Positions 8,114 through 17,082 are shown, numbered from the stretch's first letter. The stretch is 64,000 nucleotides of DNA from Marinirhabdus gelatinilytica (GCF_003353425.1 NZ_QRAO01000003.1:46773-110772), one strand, 5' to 3'. Notes: a model not told the origin generated them from the letters alone. Numbers and translations are program-made.

Positions 8114-11100
8114 ATGAAAATACGTTACACACTCATTGCCCTAGTGGTATTCAGCTTTATCTTTTCTGCTGAAACAAACGCACAACGAAAAAAGAATCAA
8201 AAAAACACAACTACATCGGCTTCCATCTTGGATTCGGTAATCAATGGACTAGAGTTTCGAAGTATTGGTCCCGCCTTTATGAGCGGACGAATCTCAGATA
8301 TAGAGATCCACCCCTACAATGAGAACATTTGGTATGTTGCCGTGGGGTCTGGCGGCGTATGGAAAACTGTAAATTCTGGTACCACATGGACTCCTATTTT
8401 TGACGACCAACCCTCCTACTCTATCGGTACCGTGACCTTGGATCCCCAAAACCCCAATATTGTTTGGGTAGGCTCTGGTGAGGATAGCGGTGGTCGCCAT
8501 GTTGGGTACGGCGATGGTGTATATAAAAGTATGGACGGTGGTACGACATGGAAAAATGTTGGTTTAAAAAACTCCGAACACATTTCTCGCATTATCGTAC
8601 ATCCAGAAGATAGCAATACCGTTTGGGTTACAGCACAGGGACCATTGTGGAGCAAAGGTGGTGACCGTGGTATCTACAAGACAACCGATGGTGGAGCAAC
8701 CTGGAATAAAACGCTAGGAGATGACGAATGGGTGGGCGCAACAGATCTTGAACTGGACCCCACCAACCCAGATATTCTCTACGCCGCAACCTGGCAACGC
8801 CACAGAACCGTAGCGGCCTACGTGGGCGGTGGTCCAGGCACTGGCCTCTACAAAAGTGCCGACGGCGGCGATACTTGGACAGAACTCAAAACAGGACTGC
8901 CAGATACTTGGATGGGAAAAATAGGTATAGCTATTTCTCCACAGAGCCCAGATGTAATTTATGCAGCTATTGAAGAAGAGCGTAGGACCGGTGGGCTGTA
9001 CCGTTCGGAAAATGGTGGGCAGTCTTGGAAAAAGATGAGCAACACAGTTTCAGGTGGAACCGGACCGCACTATTACCAAGAACTATATGCCTCGCCACAT
9101 CACGAGGGCTTTTTGTATTTAATGGATAATACACTACAAATTTCAGAAGATGGAGGGAAGACATTTTACCGTATGAACCGCAAGAACAAGCACGGCGACA
9201 ACCATGCCATTGCGTTTAGAGAGAGCGACCCAGATTATTTGATCGTGGGCACAGATGGTGGGCTGTATGAAACTTTTGACCATACCAAAACTTGGAAATA
9301 TGTGGAGAACTTGCCCGTCACACAATTCTATAAGGTAGCCGTAGATGATGCTGAACCTTTTTATAACGTGTTTGGCGGTACACAGGACAACAGTACCGAA
9401 GGTGGTCCCTCGCGAACCGATAATGTACATGGTGTCCAGAATAGCGATTGGCGCGTAATCCTGAATTGGGACGGCCACCAACCCGCTACAGAACCTGGCA
9501 ATCCCAATATTATGTATGCCGAACGCCAAGAGGGAACCCTTTCCCGAATTGACATGAAAACGGGTGAGGTAATTGACATTCAGCCCCAAGCGGGAGCCAA
9601 CGAAAAAACCGAACGTTTTAATTGGGATGCGCCTATTCTGGTGAGTCCGCACAACCCTACTACTATTTATTTTGCCTCACAACGTGTGTGGAAAAGTGAC
9701 AACCGTGGGGACGATTGGACAGCCATTTCAGCAGATCTCACCAAAAACGAAGAACGCATCACACTTCCCATTATGGGCAAGCAACAAAGCTGGGATGCAC
9801 CGTGGGACGTGTATGCCATGTCCAATTACAACACCATTACTTCCTTGGCAGAGTCACCTAAACAAAAGGGTCTGCTCTATGCAGGAACCGATGATGGAAG
9901 CATACAGATTTCAGAAAACGATGGCGGCTCTTGGCGAAAAGTGAACGTAGGGAATATTCCCGGAGTACCTTCTACCGCTTTTGTGAATGACATTAAAGCC
10001 GATATGTTTGATGCCAACACCGTTTATGTTGTGCTGGATAACCATAAATACGGAGATTTTACCCCCTATTTACTGAAAAGTACCGATAAAGGGAACACTT
10101 GGACTTCACTACGAAGCAATTTACCAGACAGGACATTACTGTGGCGAATTGTTCAGGACCACGTAAAACCGAATTTATTGTTCTTGGCATCGGAATTTGG
10201 AATCTATGTAAGCGTTAACGGTGGTAAACACTGGACCAAGATGAAGGGCGGGGTTCCCACAATTTCATTTCGGGATTTGGCCATTCAACGTCGTGAGAAC
10301 GATTTGGTGGGTGCTTCCTTTGGAAGAGGTTTTTATATTTTAGATGATTACACAGCACTACGCGAGATTACGGAAGATGCCTTGAAAAATGAGACCGCAA
10401 TGTTGTTCCCCGTGCGTGATGCGTGGTGGTACATTCCTAAGTCGCATTTGAGTTTCGATGCCGGAAAGGGAAGCCAGGGCGATGACCATTTTGTGGCACC
10501 CAACCCGGATTTTGGAGCTATGTTCACCTATTATTTAAAGGAAAGCTACCAGACCTCCAAAGCAAAACGAAAAGCCAAGGAGAAAGATATGCAGGATACA
10601 AACATTCCCTTTGCTGGCTGGGAAGCCCTTGAAAAAGAAGTATTGGAAACCGAGCCACAACTTGTATTTACAGTGACCGATACCCAAGGGAATGTAGTAA
10701 GAAATCTCACTGCACCCGCCAAAAAGGGGATACACCGTATTGCATGGGATCTTCGTTATCCATCTCTGGATGCCATTACATTGCAACAGAAAAAGAAAGA
10801 TGAAAACGCTTCTGGATTGTTGGCTCCTCCTGGCAGCTATAGCGTCACTATGTATCTAAACGACAATGGAAACGTAACCAAATTAACCGATGCAGAACGT
10901 TTTGAGGTGAAACCCCTTTACGAAAGCTCGATTAAAACCGTACCGCCGCAAGAAGCTTCAGCATTTTGGAGAACATTTGAGAACACTCAACGGTCTTCGG
11001 CACAGCTGAATATGGGGCTTGATAAATCCATTCGACGTGCCAAGGCTATGCAAACAGCCCTTAACCGTAGCCGGGTGCAGCCAGGTGCCCTAAATGAAAA

Positions 11101-11392
11101 AATCATGAAGGTATTGGAGGATCTCCAACAACTCAATACCGAGCTCAACGGGAATTATGCCCGCAACGAGATAGGCGAAAAGGGAAACCCAACATTGGGC
11201 GACCGTATGTTTGCCATTTACAGAGGTATCGAGCGTTCTACCTATGGCCCCACCTCCTCTCACAAGCAACAGTTGCAAATAGTACAGCAACAAATCTCCA
11301 ACGCCTTGGCAAAACTGAAAGTTTCGCAACAAGCCTTGGATGTGCTATACGACCAATTACAAGCTGCGGGAGCACCCTATGTGGAGCATTAG
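8114..11392 (+). CDS. VPS10/BNR-repeat beta-propeller protein, secreted (paralogue 2)
   Basis: Exported protein of 1092 residues starting with a signal peptide (YTLIALVVFSFIFSAETNAQ). Like its divergent neighbour it is built of BNR/Asp-box repeats (SMDGGTTWKNV, TTDGGATWNK, SADGGDTWTEL, STDKGNTWTSL), opening with the shared FRSIGPAFMSGRISDIEIHP motif and followed by a C-terminal region with a long helical segment. The same opening motif (RHIGPALMSGRINDLELHP) occurs in the third copy at 32580, so paralogues 2 and 3 appear closer to each other than to paralogue 1. The role is probably binding or processing of an extracellular protein or glycan, which is inference from the propeller fold. Confidence 0.86.
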   Translation: MKIRYTLIALVVFSFIFSAETNAQRKKNQKNTTTSASILDSVINGLEFRSIGPAFMSGRISDIEIHPYNENIWYVAVGSGGVWKTVNSGTTWTPIFDDQPSYSIGTVTLDPQNPNIVWVGSGEDSGGRHVGYGDGVYKSMDGGTTWKNVGLKNSEHISRIIVHPEDSNTVWVTAQGPLWSKGGDRGIYKTTDGGATWNKTLGDDEWVGATDLELDPTNPDILYAATWQRHRTVAAYVGGGPGTGLYKSADGGDTWTELKTGLPDTWMGKIGIAISPQSPDVIYAAIEEERRTGGLYRSENGGQSWKKMSNTVSGGTGPHYYQELYASPHHEGFLYLMDNTLQISEDGGKTFYRMNRKNKHGDNHAIAFRESDPDYLIVGTDGGLYETFDHTKTWKYVENLPVTQFYKVAVDDAEPFYNVFGGTQDNSTEGGPSRTDNVHGVQNSDWRVILNWDGHQPATEPGNPNIMYAERQEGTLSRIDMKTGEVIDIQPQAGANEKTERFNWDAPILVSPHNPTTIYFASQRVWKSDNRGDDWTAISADLTKNEERITLPIMGKQQSWDAPWDVYAMSNYNTITSLAESPKQKGLLYAGTDDGSIQISENDGGSWRKVNVGNIPGVPSTAFVNDIKADMFDANTVYVVLDNHKYGDFTPYLLKSTDKGNTWTSLRSNLPDRTLLWRIVQDHVKPNLLFLASEFGIYVSVNGGKHWTKMKGGVPTISFRDLAIQRRENDLVGASFGRGFYILDDYTALREITEDALKNETAMLFPVRDAWWYIPKSHLSFDAGKGSQGDDHFVAPNPDFGAMFTYYLKESYQTSKAKRKAKEKDMQDTNIPFAGWEALEKEVLETEPQLVFTVTDTQGNVVRNLTAPAKKGIHRIAWDLRYPSLDAITLQQKKKDENASGLLAPPGSYSVTMYLNDNGNVTKLTDAERFEVKPLYESSIKTVPPQEASAFWRTFENTQRSSAQLNMGLDKSIRRAKAMQTALNRSRVQPGALNEKIMKVLEDLQQLNTELNGNYARNEIGEKGNPTLGDRMFAIYRGIERSTYGPTSSHKQQLQIVQQQISNALAKLKVSQQALDVLYDQLQAAGAPYVEH

Positions 11393-11585
11393 AGATGGAA
11401 AATTGGCGGGAAGGATATAATTTTGTTAAATACATACCCTTTCGAGTGTCCCGCACCTAGCTAGGGGCTGTATCGAGAACCGAATTCGAATGGGTAGTTT
11501 CTAGGTTTAGAGGTTGTCCTAAAACATATTTTAGATGGCCACTACCCTAAAGTGGAGTATGAACTTATTATCAAACACATAACAT

Positions 11586-11723
11586 ATGAAAAAACTAATT
11601 CAAATCATCGGGGCTGCTTGGGGCGCCAAAAAAATTGGTGGCGGAAAATGCGGTTGTATAGGGACTATTTTTGTATTTATCATCCTTTATGTCGTGTTAG
11701 GTTATGTACTGGAGTGGTTTTAA
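11586..11723 (+). CDS. Small membrane protein of 45 residues
   Basis: A short open frame not obvious by length alone. The product starts MKKLIQIIGAAWGAKKIGG, contains a CGC pair, then a single hydrophobic helix (TIFVFIILYVVLGYVLEWF) reaching almost to the C-terminus. The frame begins with an ATG after an A-rich stretch, normal for this phylum, and has a stop 138 bases on. A competing overlapping frame (11552-11734) gives a Trp/Arg/Cys-rich product without membrane or domain features. It precedes a YtxH-like small protein in the same direction. Function unknown. Confidence 0.6.
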   Translation: MKKLIQIIGAAWGAKKIGGGKCGCIGTIFVFIILYVVLGYVLEWF

Positions 11724-11778
11724 CTATATTTTAAGCTAAAGTTGTATTAAAGCCCGTGGTTAGGGCGTTCAAAGACCT

Positions 11779-11786
11779 TACATTTG
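11779..11786 (+). promoter_or_regulatory. -7 box of the YtxH-like gene
   Basis: TACATTTG matches TAnnTTTG and lies 33 bases before the ATG at 11820. It also overlaps an upstream in-frame ATG at 11784, which therefore cannot be the start of translation from this promoter. Confidence 0.5.
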
Positions 11787-11819
11787 TATATGAATTTGAA
11801 CAGAAAAACAACTTTGACT

Positions 11820-12035
11820 ATGAACAAGAATCAGAAAACAGGTCTTATTGCACTTATTGGAGCAGGGATCGCAGGTGGATTGGCATACTGGAAATACAAA
11901 ACCATGTCGCCAGAAGAAAAACAACAATTGAAATCCCGTGTGAACAACGCCGGAGATAGACTGAAGGAAACCGCCAGCGATGTAGAGCGTTCCATTAGTG
12001 ACAAGTATAAAGAGCTTAAGAAAATGGCAAGCTAA
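11820..12035 (+). CDS. YtxH-like small membrane protein
   Basis: Protein of 71 residues: a glycine-rich hydrophobic helix (TGLIALIGAGIAGGLAYWKY, about residues 6-25) followed by a charged amphipathic helix (SPEEKQQLKSRVNNAGDRLKETASDVERSISDKYKELKKMAS). This is the layout of the YtxH/gas-vesicle-like stress family, which in other bacteria is linked to general stress responses; the molecular role is not known. The ATG at 11820 was chosen over 11784 because the latter lies inside the presumed -7 box. A strong intrinsic terminator follows at once. Confidence 0.75.
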   Translation: MNKNQKTGLIALIGAGIAGGLAYWKYKTMSPEEKQQLKSRVNNAGDRLKETASDVERSISDKYKELKKMAS

Positions 12036-12054
12036 GCCATCCAAATATTAAAAG

Positions 12055-12084
12055 AAAATCCTGCTGTATGGCAGGATTTTTTTA
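12055..12084 (+). terminator. Intrinsic terminator after the YtxH-like gene
   Basis: AAAATCCTGC and GCAGGATTTT form a perfect 10-bp stem with a six-base loop (12065-12070), followed by a T run to 12083. Confidence 0.9.
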
Positions 12085-12123
12085 TTGTAGCCTGTTCGCA
12101 GTATCTTTACAAAAAATGCTACC

Positions 12124-12990
12124 GTGCACCCAAAGAACATACACCAAGCACCTTATCCGTTAGAAAAGCTCACTAAGGCTCATCCTCCCCTAGCAGAATT
12201 TGTCCACATCAATACCTTTGGCAGAGAAACCGTGGATTTCTCCAGTTCCCACGCGGTATTTCATCTCAATAAAGCATTGCTGGAATATTATTATAATATA
12301 ACCGGTTGGCATATCCCCGAAGGATACCTGTGTCCTCCCATTCCCTCTCGGGCAGACTATATTCATTACCTACAGGAATTACTTCAGGAAACTCCTATTA
12401 CACATACTATCAATGCATTGGACGTGGGAACGGGTGCCAATTGTATTTATGCCCTGTTAGGAGCCCAGATGTATAATTGGAACGTGGTAGGTTGCGACAT
12501 TGATGCTACGGCTGTCGCAGCAGCCAAAAAAAATGCAATGGCTACGGAAGGGCTTTCAGAAAAGATTGAAATACGCCACCAGACCAACAACGCCCATATT
12601 TTTGAAGGTATCATCCTCCCAGATGAGTTTTACCATGTTACAGTTTGCAATCCTCCGTTCTATGGTTCTGAAGAAGAGGCCAACAAAAATACCATTAGAA
12701 AACTGAAGCAACTGAATCCTGAAAAATCTATTCTGGAATTGGAACGAAATTTTAAGGGTCGTCCCAACGAATTGTGGTGCAATGGTGGCGAGGCACTCTT
12801 TATAAAGCGGATGATAAAACAAAGTGTCTCGTTTAAGGACCAGGTAGGCTGGTTCACTACTCTGGTTTCAAAAAAAGAGCACTTGACCAAAATCTACAAA
12901 TTGCTCCAAAAATTAAATACTGATTATAAAACCCTACAGATGAAACAGGGCCATAAAGAAACCCGAGTGGTGGCGTGGCGATTTTTATAG
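12124..12990 (+). CDS. rlmF: 23S rRNA (adenine-1618-N6)-methyltransferase RlmF
   Basis: SAM-dependent methyltransferase that modifies A1618 of 23S rRNA. The 288-residue product has the N-terminal motif HPPLAEFVHINTFGRETVDFSS, the SAM-binding loop ALDVGTGANCIYALLG (about residues 99-114), the acidic CDID turn, and the N6-adenine catalytic motif NPPFYGSEEEA (N178-F181 region). These together are specific to the RlmF/YbiN family. Translation starts at GTG 12124; an ATG at 12116 is out of frame. A -7-like TATCTTTA lies at 12102-12109. The gene converges with the msrA-like gene with only two bases between the stops. Confidence 0.92.
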   Translation: MHPKNIHQAPYPLEKLTKAHPPLAEFVHINTFGRETVDFSSSHAVFHLNKALLEYYYNITGWHIPEGYLCPPIPSRADYIHYLQELLQETPITHTINALDVGTGANCIYALLGAQMYNWNVVGCDIDATAVAAAKKNAMATEGLSEKIEIRHQTNNAHIFEGIILPDEFYHVTVCNPPFYGSEEEANKNTIRKLKQLNPEKSILELERNFKGRPNELWCNGGEALFIKRMIKQSVSFKDQVGWFTTLVSKKEHLTKIYKLLQKLNTDYKTLQMKQGHKETRVVAWRFL

Positions 12991-12992
12991 TT

Positions 12993-13487
12993 CTAATCCT
13001 TGCTGAAGGTTGAAAATTCTCTCCGCAACAAAGCCAGCTTTGGTTCAATAAAGCGTTCACAGAAAGGTTTGTTCGGGTTTTTTGCGTAATAATTGGTTAT
13101 CGCTTCTCGAGAACCTCTAAAAGACTGAAACGGAAGCACTTCGGTTATCAGCTTTTCAGAAAAATCTCGCTGTAATCGCTCTAAGATACTTTCTGAAGCT
13201 TCTTTTTGCGCTTCTGAAAAAGTGTACACAGCAGACCTGTATTTCTCTCGCATACTGTGGGCGATGGTGCTCTTATGGGTATATAGGTGAATTTCGATTA
13301 GAACCGCTAAAGAAATTTCTTCAGCTTTAAAGTGAACGATAACCGCTTCGGAAAACGAACACGCCTTCCCTATAGATGCCACGTAGCCCTGCTCTACTTT
13401 TTCAACCCCACGCACCGATTGAAATATTGCTTCGGTACACCAATGGCAACCGCCACCTAATGCTATTTTTGAGATGTTACGATTCAA
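12993..13487 (-). CDS. MsrA-like peptide-methionine (S)-S-oxide reductase, divergent
   Basis: Probable repair enzyme for oxidised methionine, 164 residues. The active-site segment is ALGGGCHWCTEAIFQSVRGVEKVEQGY, with C14 at the place of the catalytic Cys. Classical MsrA has GCFWG; here the motif is GCHWC, giving a vicinal CxxC pair (C14, C17) and a His in place of Phe. The usual SYEEV...TGHAE stretch is also replaced (SFSEAVIVHF). The protein therefore belongs to a divergent branch and its substrate may differ. Its start overlaps the stop of the small upstream gene by 11 bases, so the two are translationally coupled. Confidence 0.82.
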   Translation of the reverse strand: MNRNISKIALGGGCHWCTEAIFQSVRGVEKVEQGYVASIGKACSFSEAVIVHFKAEEISLAVLIEIHLYTHKSTIAHSMREKYRSAVYTFSEAQKEASESILERLQRDFSEKLITEVLPFQSFRGSREAITNYYAKNPNKPFCERFIEPKLALLRREFSTFSKD

Positions 13488-13704
13488 TTATAATATAATT
13501 TTCAAGGAAATGACGTACTTTTTCAACAGACATTTCGCAAGGTTTTAGTGAGTCATTCAAGCCGATATAATTATTACAGCTTATAAAATTGGTACCACTC
13601 AAATCTTCAGCATACAATTTTATACTTCTCCCGTTGTTAAAATCCTCTCTGGTAACACCATAGGTACTTTTTAGATACAGAACTCTAGAAAATCCTTCGG
13701 GCAA
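13477..13704 (-). CDS. Small conserved protein coupled to the MsrA-like gene
   Basis: Product of 75 residues, no signal peptide or membrane segment, with the compact pattern PEGFSRVLYLKSTYGVTREDF...KLYAEDLSGTNFISCNNY...LKPCEMSVEKVRHFL. It starts at TTG 13704; an in-frame ATT three codons upstream (13713) is a possible alternative, and a stop lies just above. It overlaps the MsrA-like gene by 11 bases. The family looks like a small alpha/beta accessory protein, and the coupling suggests it works with the reductase (reductant or substrate adaptor); that is inference from position only. Confidence 0.65.
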   Translation of the reverse strand: MPEGFSRVLYLKSTYGVTREDFNNGRSIKLYAEDLSGTNFISCNNYIGLNDSLKPCEMSVEKVRHFLENYIIIES

Positions 13705-13739
13705 CTGTTGAATGCGTTGTTATATATTCAGCATAAAGA

Positions 13740-15422
13740 TCAGTGTATTACTATTTTTTTGGTTTGCACAGTACCTCCATTGGTAACTGTTACAAAGTAA
13801 ACCCCTGCGGTTACCTTTGCACCTATAGTATTGGTTGCGTCCCATACAATTTTCTGAGGCCCTTCAACCGTGGCATCTAGTAATGTAGTTACCTTTCGAC
13901 CTAACAAGTCGTACACGTTAACGGTGGTTTTAGTGTTCCCAAAGACACTAAACCCAATAGTAGTTTCATTTAAAACGGGATTGGGCGAAACCGTAAAGGC
14001 TGTACCATAAAGTTCAGTAGCACCAATCCCCAGGGTTCCATCTGGCGACACTTTGGTGTAATAGACGTCCTGTCCGCCCGTAAATGTACCACACCAAGCG
14101 ATATGCGCAAAATTGTTATCACTTTTCATATCCATATAGTCGCCCATTTTTTGCTGCACGGGATAGCCAATTGTAGGATCAAACGGTTCAGAGATTGGGG
14201 TGTTGGGAGACCAAGTATCTCCTTGGTCTTCAGAAAAAGAATAATACAAAACAGAGTCAAAACCTCCTGCTGCATCGCGAGTGTCCAGCCAGATAACATC
14301 AATACGTCCGTTGGGAGCCACCGCCATAGTACCAAACCATTGGTAGGCATTTGAGCCGGTATCGGTGTTTATTCGAACGGGAGCTTCAAAACTGTTGCCA
14401 CCATCGGTACTTCGCGCAAACATCACATCGGCTGGGTCGCCATTTGAGTTTCGCTCCACCGAAGCTACCACGTACACATTGTTATGCCCAGCACCAAAGC
14501 TCACGTCCACATCTACCCAGGCCTGACCCACCAGTCCTTGTGGGTTTATAGGTTCGCCAACGCTTAAATTTCCATCGAGATTAGCGGTTGTACTGTTTGT
14601 AAACGTTACTGGAACGGCTGGATTACTGGCCGTGGTAGATTTAATGACAACAATATTACCACCATTGGTTCCTGTTAAATACAGGTTGGCATCAGCATCT
14701 ACGGCAAGGGTACCCCAAAACGGATCGCCAGGAATGTTCAAGCAATCCTCGAAGGTGTTAGACTGGTCTGTAGAGCGGGTAAATGCCCCAGGACAAGTAG
14801 AGAAGGAACGATTCCAGTACGAATAATTATACCCAGCGCTGGGCCCGCCAGTCCTATCAATACGCATCCATTGTTTGTCACCACCTTTTGCGGGTACGGG
14901 GGCTTCCCAATCTACCCCACCATCCCTAATGGCAAATACATCACACTCAAAACTTCCTTGAAGACTGTTGTAGAAAAAATTCCCATCATTGTCAAAATCC
15001 AACACAGGATCGGACCGGAACAGTCCTGGGTCCAGTACCCCGGGAAAGGTCCAGTCGTACCCACCATTGGTAGAATACCCGTAACCTGCTTGCCTAAAAT
15101 CGTTTCCAACATCGTCAAACTGCCGCCACCCCACGACAATTCTATCTGGATTGGTAGGGTCCACGGCCAGGGACGGCTCGTTTGCGGCATCGCCCACAAT
15201 GTTGTTTCCATTTGCGGCGATGTTCACTTGTTTTGTGAAATAATTGGACGTAAGCTGCTCGTAAGCAAGAGACTGAGGTTGTGCCTGCCTATTTATGTAT
15301 TCATACGGCATATTTTCCTTTTCTTTTGGTAACTGTTGCTGTAAGTCTGTTGTTACTTCTTGCGAAAAAACGTTTTGGGTTAATAAGACCAAAGCTAGTT
15401 TTAAGAGTAGTTTATTTTTCAT
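13740..15422 (-). CDS. Secreted sialidase-like BNR protein with T9SS sorting domain
   Basis: Product of 560 residues with a signal peptide (LLLKLALVLLTQNVFSQ). Residues ~60-470 form a sialidase-type propeller with Asp-box-like turns (STNGGYDWTF, STDGGNSFEAPV, SEDQGDTWSPN). Residues ~480-560 are a type-A T9SS C-terminal domain: FTVSPNPVLNETTIGFSV, VNVYDLLGRKV, GVYFVTVTNGG, ending KKIVIH. T9SS cargo crosses the outer membrane and is released or lipid-anchored. No sialidase catalytic set (Arg triad, Tyr/Glu) could be assigned from reading alone, so enzymatic activity is open. Confidence 0.85.
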   Translation of the reverse strand: MKNKLLLKLALVLLTQNVFSQEVTTDLQQQLPKEKENMPYEYINRQAQPQSLAYEQLTSNYFTKQVNIAANGNNIVGDAANEPSLAVDPTNPDRIVVGWRQFDDVGNDFRQAGYGYSTNGGYDWTFPGVLDPGLFRSDPVLDFDNDGNFFYNSLQGSFECDVFAIRDGGVDWEAPVPAKGGDKQWMRIDRTGGPSAGYNYSYWNRSFSTCPGAFTRSTDQSNTFEDCLNIPGDPFWGTLAVDADANLYLTGTNGGNIVVIKSTTASNPAVPVTFTNSTTANLDGNLSVGEPINPQGLVGQAWVDVDVSFGAGHNNVYVVASVERNSNGDPADVMFARSTDGGNSFEAPVRINTDTGSNAYQWFGTMAVAPNGRIDVIWLDTRDAAGGFDSVLYYSFSEDQGDTWSPNTPISEPFDPTIGYPVQQKMGDYMDMKSDNNFAHIAWCGTFTGGQDVYYTKVSPDGTLGIGATELYGTAFTVSPNPVLNETTIGFSVFGNTKTTVNVYDLLGRKVTTLLDATVEGPQKIVWDATNTIGAKVTAGVYFVTVTNGGTVQTKKIVIH

Positions 15423-15597
15423 AATGCTGAGCCTATAATTTTCCTTAAAGTTAATGATAATAAGCGACAGCTGAAGTCTCTATTTATAAATGAAGACAGA
15501 TTCTCCATACTTTAATTGAAAGCGCTGGATACAATGCCCAACAGACTATGGCACTTTTTTTGAAGTTTTTTGAAATTCATCTTAAAACCTTCAACGT

Positions 15598-16155
15598 ATG
15601 AGAACTTCTAGAACCACACCCAGTATCAATGCCGGAAGTATGGCAGACATCGCTTTTTTATTGCTCCTTTTCTTTTTGGTCGCAACAACTATTTCGCAGG
15701 AAAAAGGAATTGTACGGAAACTCCCTGACCCCTGCCCTACTGGCGAAGATTGTAACGCCAACATCCACAAGCGTAATGTACTCAACATTTCCATAAACGA
15801 AAAGGGAGAACTGCTCGTGGCCAAAGACATCACAAAGCTTTCAGAATTAAAAGACAGGGCAAAACAGTTTTTGGACAACAATGCGTCGGGAGTGTGTGAG
15901 TATTGTGAGGGAGCACAAGACCCAACAGCCTCGGACCATCCCAATAAAGCAGTAATATCCCTGAGCAGCCATAGGTTGTCCAGCTACGCCCGTTTTATAG
16001 CTGTGCAGGATGAGCTCACTAAAGCCTACAAAGAACTACGAAGCGATTATGCTGCTGAAAAATTTGGGAAGTCGTTGCGGGAACTTTCGGATACTGAAGT
16101 AAAAGAAGTTCAAAAGGCCTATCCTTTCAAGGTTTCTGAAGCTTCAGTCAAATAA
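15598..16155 (+). CDS. ExbD/TolR-type biopolymer transport protein
   Basis: Inner-membrane protein of 185 residues with one N-terminal membrane helix (SMADIAFLLLLFFLVATTIS, about residues 14-33) containing the conserved proton-channel Asp of ExbD/TolR (D17 in MADIAF). The periplasmic part is larger than usual, with a Cys-rich insert (CPTGEDC, CEYCEG) and a long C-terminal helical tail. ExbD normally works with ExbB and TonB to energise receptors, but neither is next to it here. It may pair with an ExbB encoded elsewhere. Confidence 0.85.
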   Translation: MRTSRTTPSINAGSMADIAFLLLLFFLVATTISQEKGIVRKLPDPCPTGEDCNANIHKRNVLNISINEKGELLVAKDITKLSELKDRAKQFLDNNASGVCEYCEGAQDPTASDHPNKAVISLSSHRLSSYARFIAVQDELTKAYKELRSDYAAEKFGKSLRELSDTEVKEVQKAYPFKVSEASVK

Positions 16156-16156
16156 G

Positions 16157-16405
16157 TTATTTATTTTTCGGCTTTTTTTCTGGCATGGGGCCTCTCAAAT
16201 GAATGATGAGACCATTTAAGAAGTTACGTAAAAACTGGTCACCACATTCCACGAATTTTGGGTGGTCTGGATTTCGGTAAATAGCATTGATTTCACTCTT
16301 GGTCACGTTAAAATCTGCTAGCTTACAAATGGCTACGATATCGGTATCCCTTAGTTTATGGGCAACTCGTAGTTTTTTCATAATATCGTTATTGGTTAGC
16401 GCCAT
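16157..16405 (-). CDS. DUF1456 family protein, single-repeat form
   Basis: Small cytosolic protein of 82 residues, matching one repeat of the DUF1456 (E. coli YehS-like) family: LTNNDIMKKLRVAHKLRDTDIVAICKLADFNVTKSEINAIYRNPDHPKFVECGDQFLRNFLNGLIIHLRG. The family usually has two such repeats (about 150 residues); only one is present here, followed by a basic tail (PEKKPKNK). Function unknown. It converges with the exbD-like gene. Confidence 0.8.
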   Translation of the reverse strand: MALTNNDIMKKLRVAHKLRDTDIVAICKLADFNVTKSEINAIYRNPDHPKFVECGDQFLRNFLNGLIIHLRGPMPEKKPKNK

Positions 16406-16494
16406 AGTTTGGATAGTTTTTTACAAAAGTACTCTAAATTTTGTTGATTCTCCAACTACCAGATACTTTGGAGGTTTTATATTTTTACAACTGT

Positions 16495-17082
16495 ATGAGC
16501 AAAGAACAACACTCCTATTTCAAACTATACAAGCCTTACAAATACCTTAGCCAGTTTATTACCAACGATACAAAGGCAAAGCGAAAAAGATTTTTAGGCG
16601 AATTGTATCCCTTTCCAGAAGGCACCATGGCCGTGGGAAGACTGGACGAAACCAGTGAAGGGCTATTATTCCTTACTACGAATGGTAAATTTAGTTACCA
16701 CATAACCAACACTGGGGTTGAAAAAGAATACTACGCCCAAGTAGATGGGTTGATTACTGTTGAAGCCATCTTGAAGCTACAAAAAGGGGTGTCCATTGGT
16801 GTAAAAGGGAAAGACTACATTACAAAGCCCTGCCAGGCAAAAATTATTGAAATGCCCAACCTCCCCCCTACCAATCAACGCATTAGGGACGATCGCCATG
16901 GTCCCACGTCTTGGGTTTCCATCACGATAACCGAAGGGAAATTTAGACAAATTAGAAAAATGACCGCTGCTGTTGGATTTCCAACACTCCGGTTGGTACG
17001 TGTACGGATAGGCTCTGAAACGATTGAAAGTATGCAACCGGGGGATGTTGTTGGTATAAAGCATACTATGGACAATATTTAA
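16495..17082 (+). CDS. 23S rRNA pseudouridine synthase, RluE type
   Basis: Product of 195 residues with the signature GRLDETSEGLLFLT; D51 is the catalytic Asp of the RsuA/RluE family. There is no N-terminal S4 domain, which together with the KPYKYLSQF start points to the RluE/RluF-like short group that modifies 23S rRNA in the peptidyl-transferase region. The ATG at 16495 is chosen because the 18 extra codons upstream (from 16441) are not conserved-looking and overlap the promoter region. The 3' end overlaps the convergent HTH gene by four bases. Confidence 0.88.
   Translation: MSKEQHSYFKLYKPYKYLSQFITNDTKAKRKRFLGELYPFPEGTMAVGRLDETSEGLLFLTTNGKFSYHITNTGVEKEYYAQVDGLITVEAILKLQKGVSIGVKGKDYITKPCQAKIIEMPNLPPTNQRIRDDRHGPTSWVSITITEGKFRQIRKMTAAVGFPTLRLVRVRIGSETIESMQPGDVVGIKHTMDNI

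Noticed and set aside
4821..11392. T9SS sorting domain on the VPS10/BNR proteins
   Set aside because: The C-termini end in helical segments without the PNP...G-Y...K pattern seen in the true T9SS cargo of this window.
14871..15332. 153-codon ORF antisense to the T9SS BNR protein
   Set aside because: No start context or recognisable protein features; the opposite strand holds a complete gene with signal peptide and sorting domain.
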